NCBI GenBank assembly: GCA_028694105.1
Contig: JAQUUC010000012.1
Location: forward strand, 1-61,865
DNA from: Hespellia sp.
GTDB taxonomy: Bacteria; Bacillota; Clostridia; Lachnospirales; Lachnospiraceae
Length of the DNA stretch: 61,865 nt
Direction: 5' to 3'
The position numbers and the translations under genes are program-made. Positions 28,078-37,411 of this stretch are shown here, in pieces. Within the stretch, counting starts at the first letter, position 1, and each line of letters begins with the position of its first letter. The notes under the pieces are model-generated. The model was not told where the DNA came from. It was given only the letters and a program-made list of their open reading frames with translations, and made no database searches.

Positions 28078-29394
28078 ATGAAAACAAGAGCAAAAAGATT
28101 ACTAGCCTGTGGTCTGTGTCTTGGTATGGTAGCAGGAGCACTGGCCGGCTGTGGGGGCAAAGGTGACAGCACAGAAGGAAGCAGCACGAGCGGTGACAAA
28201 AGCGGAAAGGTATTGACGGTTGCGGCATCTCAGAATTGGATTGTGGATGTGGATAAGGAACTGGCAAAGAAGTTCGAAGAAGAAACAGGAATTAAGATTG
28301 ACTTCCAGTTAAGCCCAGATGATCAGTATCAGACAATTGTGAAGTCAAAATTGAATACGGGAGAAGGACCAGATATATTTTTCTCCTATTCCGGAACAAA
28401 GCTGAAGGACTTCAACCCGGAAAAGAACATGGCAGATTTATCTGAGGAGCCGTGGGTGGCGAAGCTTCAGAAATGGGCAATCGATACATCTTCATATGAT
28501 GGGAAATTATATGCACAGAACACAGCAGGTGTAGATGATACAAACGGAGTGCTGTATAAGAAATCTGTATTTGAGGAAAACAATATCAAAGTACCAGCAA
28601 ACTATGCAGAATTTAAAACTGCATGTGACCAGCTTCAGGCAGCAGGGGTTACACCGGTGTATGAGTTTGTAAAAGATCTGTGGCATACACATTACTGGAT
28701 GGAAGGTGCAAGCTCTCTTGCATTGGCGAACAACCCGGAACTTTACAACGAGTTAAACACAAATAAGATTGGTTTTGCAGATGTTCCAGAATTTGTAACT
28801 GCATTAGAGCAGCTGCAGGAAATGGAAAAAGCGGGCTATTTTGGCGAGAATCATATGTCTAACATTTACGACAATTCCTATGATGCACTTGCAAGCGGAA
28901 AATATGGAATGATCATTATTCATGGTTCTTACCCGAACGAAATGGCTATGAATATTGATGGTGTTAATCCGGACGATTATGGAATGTTCGTCAGCCCACT
29001 TGTTGATAACGAGTATGTAACACTGACAGCAGGCGGAACCACAAAATGTATCAATGCAAACAGCGATAATGTTGATCTTGCAAAACAATATTTTGCATTC
29101 CTTGCTGAGGATGAAAACTTAAAGACATTATACGCAGAAAAAACGACATATGTATCTTCATCCGTAGAAGGTATCGAGGCAAGTCCGACAGCAGCATTTA
29201 CAGAACTGATGGATGCAGCAGGGGATAAGAAAAATCCCGGAGCAGAAGCGAGCGTATATTTCTATGACGGCGGCAAAATCAGTGAGCTTTGTCAGGAAAT
29301 GTTTACCGGATCATTGTCACCAAAGCAGGTTCTGGAACAATATGATGAAACAAGAAGAGCACTTGCAAAAGACGCAGGCCAGGAAGGCTTTTAA
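28078..29394 (+). CDS. ABC sugar transporter, substrate-binding lipoprotein
   Basis: A 438-residue extracytoplasmic binding protein. The lipobox LAGC near residue 24 follows a basic, hydrophobic leader, then a Gly/Ser-rich linker. The fold and features (EEETGIKIDFQLSPDDQYQTIVKSKLNTGEGPDIFF, YGMIIIHGSYPNEMA) are those of CUT1 binding proteins (SBP_bac_1). Strong CAGGAGG ribosome site. No ATPase gene is in the operon; such systems share a multi-sugar ATPase such as MsmK elsewhere. Confidence 0.93.
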   Translation: MKTRAKRLLACGLCLGMVAGALAGCGGKGDSTEGSSTSGDKSGKVLTVAASQNWIVDVDKELAKKFEEETGIKIDFQLSPDDQYQTIVKSKLNTGEGPDIFFSYSGTKLKDFNPEKNMADLSEEPWVAKLQKWAIDTSSYDGKLYAQNTAGVDDTNGVLYKKSVFEENNIKVPANYAEFKTACDQLQAAGVTPVYEFVKDLWHTHYWMEGASSLALANNPELYNELNTNKIGFADVPEFVTALEQLQEMEKAGYFGENHMSNIYDNSYDALASGKYGMIIIHGSYPNEMAMNIDGVNPDDYGMFVSPLVDNEYVTLTAGGTTKCINANSDNVDLAKQYFAFLAEDENLKTLYAEKTTYVSSSVEGIEASPTAAFTELMDAAGDKKNPGAEASVYFYDGGKISELCQEMFTGSLSPKQVLEQYDETRRALAKDAGQEGF

Positions 29395-29429
29395 AGAAGC
29401 GTATCAGATTTTGAAATGATATCCTATCA

Positions 29430-29465
29430 AGCATAACAGTCTGCAGCAAGCTGTTATGCTTTTTT
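29430..29465 (+). terminator. intra-operon attenuator hairpin
   Basis: Perfect 10-base stem AGCATAACAG (29430-29439) / CTGTTATGCT (29451-29460) followed by T5, between the binding-protein gene and the first permease. It would reduce read-through so that the binding protein is made in excess. Confidence 0.8.
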
Positions 29466-29483
29466 AAAGAAAGGAAAGTGCTT

Positions 29484-30350
29484 ATGAATCATAAGAAAAT
29501 ATATCCTTCGTACTTCATTCTGCTTCCATTAGTTTTATATGTTATTTTCTTTATAGTGCCAAGTGCGATGGGACTGGCACTGTCCTTCACAGACTGGAAT
29601 GCAATGAATGACGAAATACACTTTGTGGGATTATCCCATTTTAAAGAAATTTTTGCAAATCAAAGATATCTATTAGTAATTTTAAATACGATTATATTTG
29701 CATTAGCTACCACCATACTAAAAAATGTATTAGGAATTGGTATGGCATTGGCATTAAACAAGCAGTTTAAGACAAGAAACTTTTTGAGAACATTATTTTT
29801 CTTCCCGGTGATGTTATCACCATTAATCATCGGTCTTGTATTCAAATCGGTTTATAATCCAGATACAGGGATTGTAAATGCTGTTCTGGGCGTACTTGGA
29901 TTAAATGGCTTGCAGCATGACTGGCTTGGAGATGTGAACACAGCACTGGCAGCGGTGATTATTGTGGAGGTATGGCGTCTGGTCGGTCAGAATATGGTGA
30001 TTTATATTGCCGGACTTCAGGCGATTTCAGACGATTACCTTGAAGCTGCTGACATTGATGGAGCCACAGCATTCCAGAAGCTAAGATATATTATTATTCC
30101 ACAGCTGAGGCCATCCATTACCATTAACCTGATCTTGAACCTGATTGCAGGGCTGAAGGTATTTGATCTGGTATTTGTACTGACAAATGGAGGCCCGGCA
30201 AGAGCTACGGAAGTTTTGAATACTGTAATTTATAAAGAGTATAGTTCCGGCCGTTATGGATTCTCAACGGCATTGGGTATGATTATGTTTGTGTTTACCT
30301 GTATTGTTGCATTTTCCGTATTGCGGGCTATGACAAAGGAGGAAGACTAA
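29484..30350 (+). CDS. ABC sugar transporter permease 1 (CUT1, MalF/UgpA-like)
   Basis: Six-helix permease, 289 residues. It has the EAA loop EAADIDGATAFQKLRYIIIPQLRPS that contacts the ATPase. ATG 29484 sits behind AAAGGAAAG (29470-29478); GTG 29478 lies within the ribosome site and is rejected. Second gene of the operon, two bases before the next permease. Confidence 0.93.
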   Translation: MNHKKIYPSYFILLPLVLYVIFFIVPSAMGLALSFTDWNAMNDEIHFVGLSHFKEIFANQRYLLVILNTIIFALATTILKNVLGIGMALALNKQFKTRNFLRTLFFFPVMLSPLIIGLVFKSVYNPDTGIVNAVLGVLGLNGLQHDWLGDVNTALAAVIIVEVWRLVGQNMVIYIAGLQAISDDYLEAADIDGATAFQKLRYIIIPQLRPSITINLILNLIAGLKVFDLVFVLTNGGPARATEVLNTVIYKEYSSGRYGFSTALGMIMFVFTCIVAFSVLRAMTKEED

Positions 30351-30351
30351 T

Positions 30352-31176
30352 ATGGCAAAGAAAAAAACAATGTTAACCACCATCAAGGCGATTGTGCTTT
30401 GGGGAATATCCATATTGGTAGTTATTCCGCTGCTGATTATTTTGTTCAATTCGTTTAAGACTCAAAGCGAGTCTGTCGCGATGGAACTGTCGCTTCCTAC
30501 AAGATGGATGTTTGAAAATTATACAACCGTTTTAGAAGAAGTAAATATCGGAAGAGCATTTATGAACAGTATGATCGTATCCATTGCGACGGTGCTTATC
30601 GCAACGGTGGGAGCTGCGCTCTGTGCGTTTGTGCTGGCACGAAGAAAAACAAAATTTCACAAATTTATATACATGTTCTTCCTTGTGGGACTGGTAGCTC
30701 CGCTCAACATGGTTCCAGCGGTATTGGTATTACAGAAATTTGGTCTGATGAACAGTCTGCTTGGACTGATTCTTCTGTATTCGGCACTTGTGACACCCTT
30801 TACAATATTTTTGTATTATGGATTTATTAATTCGATTCCGAAAGAACTGGATGAGGCAGCAATTATTGATGGGTGTCATGCCATGTCCTTATTCTGGAGA
30901 ATTGTATTTCCATTGTTAAAACCAGTTACGGTTACCGTTGTTATTTTAAATTTCATGAATGCATGGAATGATTTTATCACTCCGTTCTATGTCATGAATT
31001 CTTCGGATAAAATGCCGATGACAACCATGGTGTATAGCTTTTTCGGACAGTTCCAAAGAAGCTGGCATTACGTAAGTGTCATTATGGTTATGATTCTGGT
31101 GCCGATTATTATTGTCTATGCAATTGGACAAAAATATATCATTGCAGGTATGACAGCTGGCGCGGTAAAGGGTTAG
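30352..31176 (+). CDS. ABC sugar transporter permease 2 (CUT1, MalG/UgpE-like)
   Basis: A 274-residue MalG-type permease with the EAA loop ELDEAAIIDGCHAMSLFWRI and a C-terminal IIAGMTAGAVKG, the usual family ending. The start codon follows the previous stop by one base, behind AAAGGAGGAAG. Confidence 0.93.
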   Translation: MAKKKTMLTTIKAIVLWGISILVVIPLLIILFNSFKTQSESVAMELSLPTRWMFENYTTVLEEVNIGRAFMNSMIVSIATVLIATVGAALCAFVLARRKTKFHKFIYMFFLVGLVAPLNMVPAVLVLQKFGLMNSLLGLILLYSALVTPFTIFLYYGFINSIPKELDEAAIIDGCHAMSLFWRIVFPLLKPVTVTVVILNFMNAWNDFITPFYVMNSSDKMPMTTMVYSFFGQFQRSWHYVSVIMVMILVPIIIVYAIGQKYIIAGMTAGAVKG

Positions 31177-31205
31177 GCGCGTCCAAGAAAAGAGAGGGAT
31201 TGAAT

Positions 31206-32450
31206 ATGAGACAGATAAAATTAGGGCTGATTGGAGCAGGAGAGCGCGGCGCAAATTGTTATGCACCATATGCACTGAAATATCCGGCAGAAGTAAAATT
31301 TGTATGTGTGGCAGAACGAATAGAGGAAAGAAGAAATACATTTGCGAAGACCCATGGGATTCCCAAAGAGGATCAGTATGAAGACTGGAGGGCACTGCTT
31401 GAAAAAGGATATGAGCTTGATGGACTGATTATTGCAACACAGGATCAGGAACATTATGAACCCGCAATGGCTGCAATTGCCAAGGGATATCATCTCCTGC
31501 TTGAGAAACCGATGGCAGAGACAGCCGAAAAAACAAAGGCGATTGTTGAGGCTGCCAAAGAGAAAGGAACTTTGCTGACTGTTTGTCATGTACTCCGGCA
31601 CACACCGTTTTTCCGATCTATCAAAGAAACAATTGACAGTGGTGTAATTGGGGAAATCAAATCCATTCATCATATAGAGAACATTGGATACTGGCATTTT
31701 GCTCACAGCTATGTGAGAGGAAATTGGAGCAATACGAAAGAGACAACACCTATGATTGTAGCAAAATGCAGTCATGACACAGATATTTTTAACTTTTTAT
31801 TAGGCGGGAAGAAATGTAAGCGAATCTCTTCGTTTGGTTCTTTGTCTTATTTTACAAAAGAAAACATGCCGGAAGGTGCTACAAAAAACTGTATGGATGG
31901 ATGCCCTCATAATAAGACCTGCATGTATTCGGCATACAAATATTTGGAGGACAGGAAACAGCGCAGTAATTTTAAGGACATCGTTATGAGAACCGATGAT
32001 AATGTGACGTTTCTTGCGCATTTAAAAGAATCTCCTTATAGTCGATGTGTATATCAGTGTGATAATGACGCTGTGGATCATCAGGTAGTATCCATGGAAT
32101 ATGAAGATGGCGTAACCGTTTCATGGCAGGCATCTGCATTTACAATGGATATAATCAGACAGACCAAAATCATGGGAACAAAAGGCGAGATTGAAGGCAG
32201 CATTGATGACAATGAATATGCAGTCAAAGAGTTTGCTACTGGAAATGAAAGAATAGTGAAGATACATACCCCAAAAACACTGCACTCAGGTGGTGATGAA
32301 TGTATTATGGAAAACTTTACCTCTGCATTACGCGCGATGGATGAGAAGAGCCGGAAGTACAGTGCAGAATTGTCATTACAGGGACATGTGATGGCATTTG
32401 CGGCTGAGGAGTCCAGAATTAACGGTGGGCGCGTGATTGAGTTATCGTAA
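31206..32450 (+). CDS. Gfo/Idh/MocA family oxidoreductase
   Basis: NAD(P)-dependent sugar or cyclitol dehydrogenase-like protein, 414 residues. The Rossmann start LGLIGAGERGANC is followed by LLLEKPMAET (the conserved EKP) and a C-terminal Gfo/Idh domain with KCSHDTDIFNFLLG. A Cys group (NCMDGCPHNKTCMYSA, about residues 239-254) is a subfamily feature that may bind metal. ATG 31206 is behind AGAGAGGG. Last gene of the ABC operon, so it probably works on the imported sugar. Confidence 0.88.
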   Translation: MRQIKLGLIGAGERGANCYAPYALKYPAEVKFVCVAERIEERRNTFAKTHGIPKEDQYEDWRALLEKGYELDGLIIATQDQEHYEPAMAAIAKGYHLLLEKPMAETAEKTKAIVEAAKEKGTLLTVCHVLRHTPFFRSIKETIDSGVIGEIKSIHHIENIGYWHFAHSYVRGNWSNTKETTPMIVAKCSHDTDIFNFLLGGKKCKRISSFGSLSYFTKENMPEGATKNCMDGCPHNKTCMYSAYKYLEDRKQRSNFKDIVMRTDDNVTFLAHLKESPYSRCVYQCDNDAVDHQVVSMEYEDGVTVSWQASAFTMDIIRQTKIMGTKGEIEGSIDDNEYAVKEFATGNERIVKIHTPKTLHSGGDECIMENFTSALRAMDEKSRKYSAELSLQGHVMAFAAEESRINGGRVIELS

Positions 32451-32492
32451 ATGGAATAAAAAATGTTCAGGGCATTTTGAACAGAAACGAAA

Positions 32493-32534
32493 AATACGGA
32501 CAAAACTCACAGAAATCCGAGTGTTGTCCGTATT
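32493..32534. terminator. terminator between oxidoreductase and ridA
   Basis: Arms 32493-32508 and 32519-32534 pair with one mismatch and one bulged A (AATACGGAC...GTCCGTATT). T-runs follow on the minus side (32488-32494) and a weaker one on plus, so it likely serves both convergent genes. Confidence 0.82.
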
Positions 32535-32587
32535 CATTTTAAATTCCAATTCTCATGTAATCTGATAACAATGCTTCGAAGATATGA

Positions 32588-32962
32588 CTAGAAATTCTTC
32601 ACTGCAATTGCCTCGACCTCACACAGAACACCTTTTGGAAGATCCTTCACAGCAACACAGCTGCGGGCTGGTTTTGATGTGAAATATTTTGCGTATTCTT
32701 CGTTGAATGCTGCAAAATCACCCATGTCTGCCAAGAAGCAGGTGGTTTTGACAACTTGGTCATAGCCAATTCCGGCAGCCTTTAAAATCTCACCGACATT
32801 TTTACAGCTCTGGTTTGCCTGAGCTGTGATCCCCTCCGGAATCTCGCCACTTTCCGGGATGACCGGAATCTGTCCGGATGTAAATACCATACCATTTGCT
32901 ACATAACCCTGAGAATATGGTCCGATTGCGCCCGGGGCTTTTTCTGTACTAATTATTTTCAC
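32588..32962 (-). CDS. ridA: RidA family imine/enamine deaminase
   Basis: A 124-residue YjgF/RidA protein hydrolysing reactive 2-aminoacrylate-type intermediates. It shows APGAIGPYSQGYVANGMVF, the Arg in SKPARSCVAVKDLPKG and the C-terminal EVEAIAV. The start is GTG (32960-32962) with GAGG nine bases upstream on minus. Its promoter reads on minus as TTGCAT (33013-33018), 17 bases, TACATT (32990-32995). Confidence 0.95.
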   Translation of the reverse strand: MKIISTEKAPGAIGPYSQGYVANGMVFTSGQIPVIPESGEIPEGITAQANQSCKNVGEILKAAGIGYDQVVKTTCFLADMGDFAAFNEEYAKYFTSKPARSCVAVKDLPKGVLCEVEAIAVKNF

Positions 32963-33029
32963 TGTAATATACCTCGCTTTCCTCTTAATAATGTAACTCT
33001 TAGAGCTTGAAAATGCAAGCCGATTTTGG

Positions 33030-34325
33030 TTATTGCGATATCTTTTCCATCGCAGTAAGAATCAGATCCGCAGTATTTTCCACGCCGTAAAGATCGGTCT
33101 TTATAATCAGATCATAGGCAGAGGAAGCAGCCCATTCTTTTCCGAGGAAATGTTTACAGTAGTTTTTACGTTCTGCCTCGACTTTTTTGATCTTATTTTC
33201 CGCCTCTTTGACGGTAGCAATATTCTCACGCTTCATCACCCGTTTTACTTTTGCGTAATGGGAAGCAGTGACGAAGACATGAAACGCATGATGATGCTCT
33301 TCCAGAATGAAGTTGCCGAGCCGTCCAACGATGACGCAGGGCTCTTTGGCAGCAATCGCACGAATGGTCTGAACCTCTGTGTGGAAGAGTGCGTCATATT
33401 TCCCCTCTTCTCCGTTGACATATGCATAATTCTGGGAATAGAGGCTGTACAAAATATTGTGATCGAGTTTCTGTTCATGTTCGCGCACATATTCATCAGA
33501 ATAACCGAGCTCCTGTGCTACCTGAAAAATAAGCTGGTCATCGTAGCAAGGAATTCCAAGCTTTTGGGCAACGGCTTTTCCAACTTCACGTCCACCGCTC
33601 CCATATTCTCTTCCAATTGTGACAACAAGCGGCTGCTCACTTCCAAGAGCAGGGACATCTGTGTCTGCGGAATCCACTTTGACAGGGAAAAGCAGCAGTG
33701 TCAATGGTTTTAACAGCTTTCCTAAAAATCGTGCAATCATTCCGACAATCAGTGCAGCGATGATCGTACCTTCACGAACACCGGTGAGTGCGTGGAACAG
33801 CACAAAAGACAAAATACCCGCAACAATTGCCATAGAAGCATCGAAACAAACCTTTGTTGTTCCGAAATCAGTTCCAAATTTCCGAGTAATTGCTGTGACA
33901 AATGCTTCACCTGGAAGCATGACCACATCTGCAATGACTTCAAAATAGACACCGATACCAAGGATGAGACACCCAACTAGCAAGGAAATGATTTTAAAAT
34001 AGTAAGCTTCCGGTTTCAACCATCCAAGGACAATCATAGAAAAATCAATGAAATATCCAAACAGAATAGAAACAGGAATCTGCAGCAACTGAATTTTTTG
34101 AAAATCCTTTCGCAGAATGACCACCTGCAATGCAATCAGGAATAAACTGAAAAATATGGTAAATTGTCCAAGTGTTGGTTGGAATCCCAGACTTAATACA
34201 TAGGGGATACTGGAAATTGGTGAAGTACCAAGGTCTGCCTTTGTGACAAAACTGACTCCGAAAGAACTGATAAATAGTCCAATTAAAAATACGATATAAC
34301 GTTTTACTAACTCTCTTTTGCTCAA
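33030..34325 (-). CDS. YczE/YitT-like membrane protein fused to a cytidylate-kinase-like domain
   Basis: The N-terminal ~210 residues hold about five transmembrane helices of the YczE/YyaS type (GLFISSFGVSFVTKADLGTSP; VMLPGEAFVTAI). After a short linker the C-terminal ~200 residues are a P-loop kinase-like domain (VVTIGREYGSGGREVGKAVA, the Cytidylate_kin2 signature; IVGRLGNFIL). The start is probably TTG 34325, six bases behind GGAGAGG; GTG 34355 is the alternative. The substrate of neither part is known. A near-consensus promoter reads on minus: TTGACA (34386-34391), 17 bases, TACACT (34363-34368). Confidence 0.85.
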   Translation of the reverse strand: MSKRELVKRYIVFLIGLFISSFGVSFVTKADLGTSPISSIPYVLSLGFQPTLGQFTIFFSLFLIALQVVILRKDFQKIQLLQIPVSILFGYFIDFSMIVLGWLKPEAYYFKIISLLVGCLILGIGVYFEVIADVVMLPGEAFVTAITRKFGTDFGTTKVCFDASMAIVAGILSFVLFHALTGVREGTIIAALIVGMIARFLGKLLKPLTLLLFPVKVDSADTDVPALGSEQPLVVTIGREYGSGGREVGKAVAQKLGIPCYDDQLIFQVAQELGYSDEYVREHEQKLDHNILYSLYSQNYAYVNGEEGKYDALFHTEVQTIRAIAAKEPCVIVGRLGNFILEEHHHAFHVFVTASHYAKVKRVMKRENIATVKEAENKIKKVEAERKNYCKHFLGKEWAASSAYDLIIKTDLYGVENTADLILTAMEKISQ

Positions 34326-34362
34326 ATAATCCTCTCCTTTTTTATATGCTTTCACTTACTAA

Positions 34363-34391
34363 AGTGTAGCAGTTAAAAAATTTGATGTCAA
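34363..34391 (-). promoter_or_regulatory. promoter of the membrane-kinase fusion gene
   Basis: On minus: TTGACA, 17-base spacer, TACACT, ending about 38 bases before the TTG start. The rest of 34392-34580 carries no gene; it must hold the plus-strand promoter for the AraC gene, perhaps near 34473-34480 (TTAAAATA). Confidence 0.75.
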
Positions 34392-34580
34392 CTATCGAAA
34401 TCGGTATCGCTCTCAAACAAGAAAATAAGAGACAAAATCAGTACAAAAATAACGCAATAAGAACAAACTGTGTTAAAATATACGTGATGGCAATGGGCAA
34501 TGCCGGAAGATGAAGCAAAGTGGAATCGAGCGACACGGCGGAATTGAGTGTTGTTGTGGAAAAAATGAGGTGTGAAGAAT

Positions 34581-35774
34581 ATGGAGTATTTATTAAGAAG
34601 AATTTCGATACTAAATACGGTTGGAATTTTCCGCACAGATAAAGAGGAAGAAACGGTGCAGAGTTTTCAGGAGCACAGCGAATATAATCCAATCGCACAG
34701 AGTGAAGAGTTAAGACAGCGTCTGGTTGGTGGTGCGAAAAGGCAAAAGGAACCGTATATCTGCAAAGATGATTTTTCGGTGTACTTTGCATGTATTCAGC
34801 AGGAAGAGTATTTTTATATGATCGGTCCGATGAGTCTGAAACTGCTGGACCGTGTGGAACATTATCAGTATTACCGAAGCTATGGAATGGCGGATTTTTC
34901 TGAAAAACGCCTTGTGCATTTTACATTTTCGGAGATGCTGGATATTGTTGAGCTTGTGACCAATATTTTGCAGAAGGAAGAATATACCGACAACGACTTA
35001 ATTTATGCAAATCAGCTCGTACAAGAGACGAAGGCGCAGGAAGAGCAGGAACAGGTTCTGTATGATATGAAGGAAGGGGAGGAAGAACTCTATCATCATA
35101 CTTATCAGGAGGAGCGAAAGCTTCTTGACAGTATCCGGGAAGGTCGGATTGAGGAGGCACTTCGGTATTCTAGAAATATGGACGCTGATCTTGGCAAGCT
35201 GTCCAGCAAGGAGTTAAATCATTGGAAGAACGTTGCGGTTGTGGCGATCACACTCTGTACACGTGCAGCCATCGACGGTGGCATTTCCCCGTCAATTGCG
35301 TACCGCATCAGTGACTTTTATATTCAGAAGAGCGATGGCTGCAATGATATTGCGCAGGTCATCAAATACCGCGATCATGCAGTCGAGGAGCTGACGCGGC
35401 AGGTGCAGAAGAAAAAGAGCAGAAAGACTTCCAGCTATGTAGAACGATGCAGAGATTATGTGGAAAAGCACTATCGAAACAAGATTTATCTGGCGGACAT
35501 TGCGGAGACATTGGGACTGAGTGAGACATATCTGTCGCGGTTATTTAAGAAAGAAACGGGGGTGCGTCTGCAGGACTATATTGTGGGAATCCGGTTGGAG
35601 CATGCGGCGAATCTTTTGAAATATTCGGAGGAAACCATTTCCAATATTGCGGAGTATGTCAATTTTCCGTCGCAGAGCTATATGGGGAAGGTGTTCAAGG
35701 AGAAATATCAGATGTCACCGAAGAAGTACCGTGAACAGAACAGTCCGACGGAGTATTTTACCGTCAGGCAGTGA
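34581..35774 (+). CDS. AraC family transcriptional regulator
   Basis: A 397-residue regulator whose last ~100 residues are an AraC double helix-turn-helix (KIYLADIAETLGLSETYLSRLF and ISNIAEYVNFPSQSYMGKVF). The N-terminal ~290 residues include an acidic coiled stretch (ETKAQEEQEQVLYDMKEGEEE) and no phospho-receiver. ATG 34581 has GAGG ten bases upstream; GTG 34572 is too close to it. It precedes the glycoside locus and may regulate it, although the DUF4143 ATPase gene lies between. Confidence 0.88.
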   Translation: MEYLLRRISILNTVGIFRTDKEEETVQSFQEHSEYNPIAQSEELRQRLVGGAKRQKEPYICKDDFSVYFACIQQEEYFYMIGPMSLKLLDRVEHYQYYRSYGMADFSEKRLVHFTFSEMLDIVELVTNILQKEEYTDNDLIYANQLVQETKAQEEQEQVLYDMKEGEEELYHHTYQEERKLLDSIREGRIEEALRYSRNMDADLGKLSSKELNHWKNVAVVAITLCTRAAIDGGISPSIAYRISDFYIQKSDGCNDIAQVIKYRDHAVEELTRQVQKKKSRKTSSYVERCRDYVEKHYRNKIYLADIAETLGLSETYLSRLFKKETGVRLQDYIVGIRLEHAANLLKYSEETISNIAEYVNFPSQSYMGKVFKEKYQMSPKKYREQNSPTEYFTVRQ

Positions 35775-35806
35775 TGTTACAGTAAAAACGGAAGGCAAAG
35801 ACACAG

Positions 35807-35883
35807 AAAAACGTCGCAAAAAGTAGAAAAATAATATAAAAAACGTCGCAGAAATAGCTTGATAATTAATGAAAAACGTCGCA
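35807..35883 (+). repeat. three regularly spaced direct repeats before the ATPase gene
   Basis: AAAAACGTCGCA occurs at 35807-35818, 35839-35850 and 35872-35883, start-to-start distances 32 and 33 bases (about three helical turns). The third overlaps the spacer/-10 of a likely promoter: TTGATA (35859-35864), 17 bases, CATACT (35882-35887). They are probably protein-binding sites of an unknown regulator. Confidence 0.75.
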
Positions 35884-35918
35884 TACTATAAAAAAGACGT
35901 TTATAGGAGGCGATGAGC

Positions 35919-37301
35919 ATGCAACGACATATCACGGAAGAATTAATGAAGTGGAAAAACGATAAAAACAAAAAGGCAATGCTTCTGACCGGAGCAAGGC
36001 AGATCGGAAAGACCTATATCATCCGTGAATTTGGTAAAGCGAATTATGAACATTTTATTGAGATAAATTTTGTAGAGAATCAAAATGCAGATCGGATATT
36101 TGAAAAGGCATCAACTGCGGATGAGATGATCACAAATCTAACGGCATATGTTTCAAAGAAACTTGTCCCGGGGAAAACTCTTATTTTTCTGGATGAGATT
36201 CAGGAATGTCCACAAGCAAGAACAGCAATCAAATTTCTAGTGGATGATGGACGGTTTGATTATATTGAATCAGGTTCATTGCTCGGAGTGAAAAACAAAG
36301 AGGTAAAATCGTATCCGGTTGGATATGAAACAATACGCCGGATGTATCCAATGAAATTTGAAGAATTTTTGCTGGCAAATGGTGTACAACAGGAAACCTT
36401 TCATTATCTAAAAGAATGCTATGAATCCGGAGAGGCAGTGAGTGAAAGTGTACATGAAACAATGAACCAGCTTTTTCGATATTATATGATTGTGGGGGGA
36501 ATGCCGGATGCTGTCAAGACATTTGTTGAGACACATGACATTGGAAAAGTAGTTGAAATTCAGAGTAGTATTCTGGAATTATATCGTCAGGATATTGCAA
36601 AATATGCGGAAAATGACAAGGCGAAAATAAAGGACATATTTGATCGAATCCCATCGGAATTAAACGAAAAGAACAAACGCTTCATTCTTGCAGGGATTCA
36701 AAAAAGTGCACGGATGGAACGATATGAAAATAGCTTTTTGTGGTTACAGGACGCAGGTGTAGCACTACCTTGTTATAATGTGACAGAACCAGTCGTTCCA
36801 TTAAAAATCAATGAAAAGCATAATCTGTTTAAGTTATTCTTGTGTGATACCGGACTTTTGTGTGCAGCTAGCTTGGAAAATGTCCAGTTTGAAATTTTGC
36901 AAAACAATTTAAGTGTCAATATGGGTGGAATTCTTGAAAATATGTTTGCACAGATTTTTACGGCAAATGGATTTGAGACACGATATTATGATAAAAAAGG
37001 AAAATGTGAGTTAGATTTTCTTCTCCAGAGAGGAAAACATATTATTCCAATAGAAATCAAATCAGGTGAGTCGTATAAAAACCATGCGGCAATGGATTAC
37101 GCGCTGAGTATGGAACAATGGCAAATTGAAAATGGAATTGTGTTTTGCTCAGGAAATCTGGAAAAACAGAATCATATTACGTATTTGCCATGGTATATGT
37201 CAATGTTTCTGGAACAAAAAAAAGTGGAAACCGGGTTTATTGTGGATGTCAATTTGGAGGGCCTGAATGATATCAAGGAAGAGCATAATGAAATAGAATA
37301 G
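35919..37301 (+). CDS. AAA-type ATPase with DUF4143
   Basis: A 460-residue P-loop ATPase. Walker A LLTGARQIGKTY, Walker B LIFLDEIQECP and a C-terminal DUF4143/nuclease-like domain with GKCELDFLLQRGKHIIPIEIKSG, which keeps the D...ExK pattern of a PD-(D/E)XK fold. Family members are common and often variable between strains; their role is not established. ATG 35919 lies eight bases behind AGGAGG; the in-frame ATG 35913 is too close. Three 12-base repeats lie just upstream. Confidence 0.9.
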   Translation: MQRHITEELMKWKNDKNKKAMLLTGARQIGKTYIIREFGKANYEHFIEINFVENQNADRIFEKASTADEMITNLTAYVSKKLVPGKTLIFLDEIQECPQARTAIKFLVDDGRFDYIESGSLLGVKNKEVKSYPVGYETIRRMYPMKFEEFLLANGVQQETFHYLKECYESGEAVSESVHETMNQLFRYYMIVGGMPDAVKTFVETHDIGKVVEIQSSILELYRQDIAKYAENDKAKIKDIFDRIPSELNEKNKRFILAGIQKSARMERYENSFLWLQDAGVALPCYNVTEPVVPLKINEKHNLFKLFLCDTGLLCAASLENVQFEILQNNLSVNMGGILENMFAQIFTANGFETRYYDKKGKCELDFLLQRGKHIIPIEIKSGESYKNHAAMDYALSMEQWQIENGIVFCSGNLEKQNHITYLPWYMSMFLEQKKVETGFIVDVNLEGLNDIKEEHNEIE

Positions 37302-37411
37302 AACAAAATAACGACAAGAAATACAAAATAAGAATATACCAAAAAACAAAAAATGGATAAGATGTGTGTTGTAAGGAAGCAGAGTAAGACATTTATAAAG
37401 GAGGAGAAAAA

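Noticed and set aside
34581-35774. YesN-like response regulator
   Set aside because: The N-terminal part has no receiver phospho-Asp or Lys pattern; it is an AraC protein with an unassigned sensing region.
35807-35883. CRISPR array
   Set aside because: Only three 12-base repeats with 20-21-base AT-rich gaps, no long repeats and no cas genes; better explained as operator sites.
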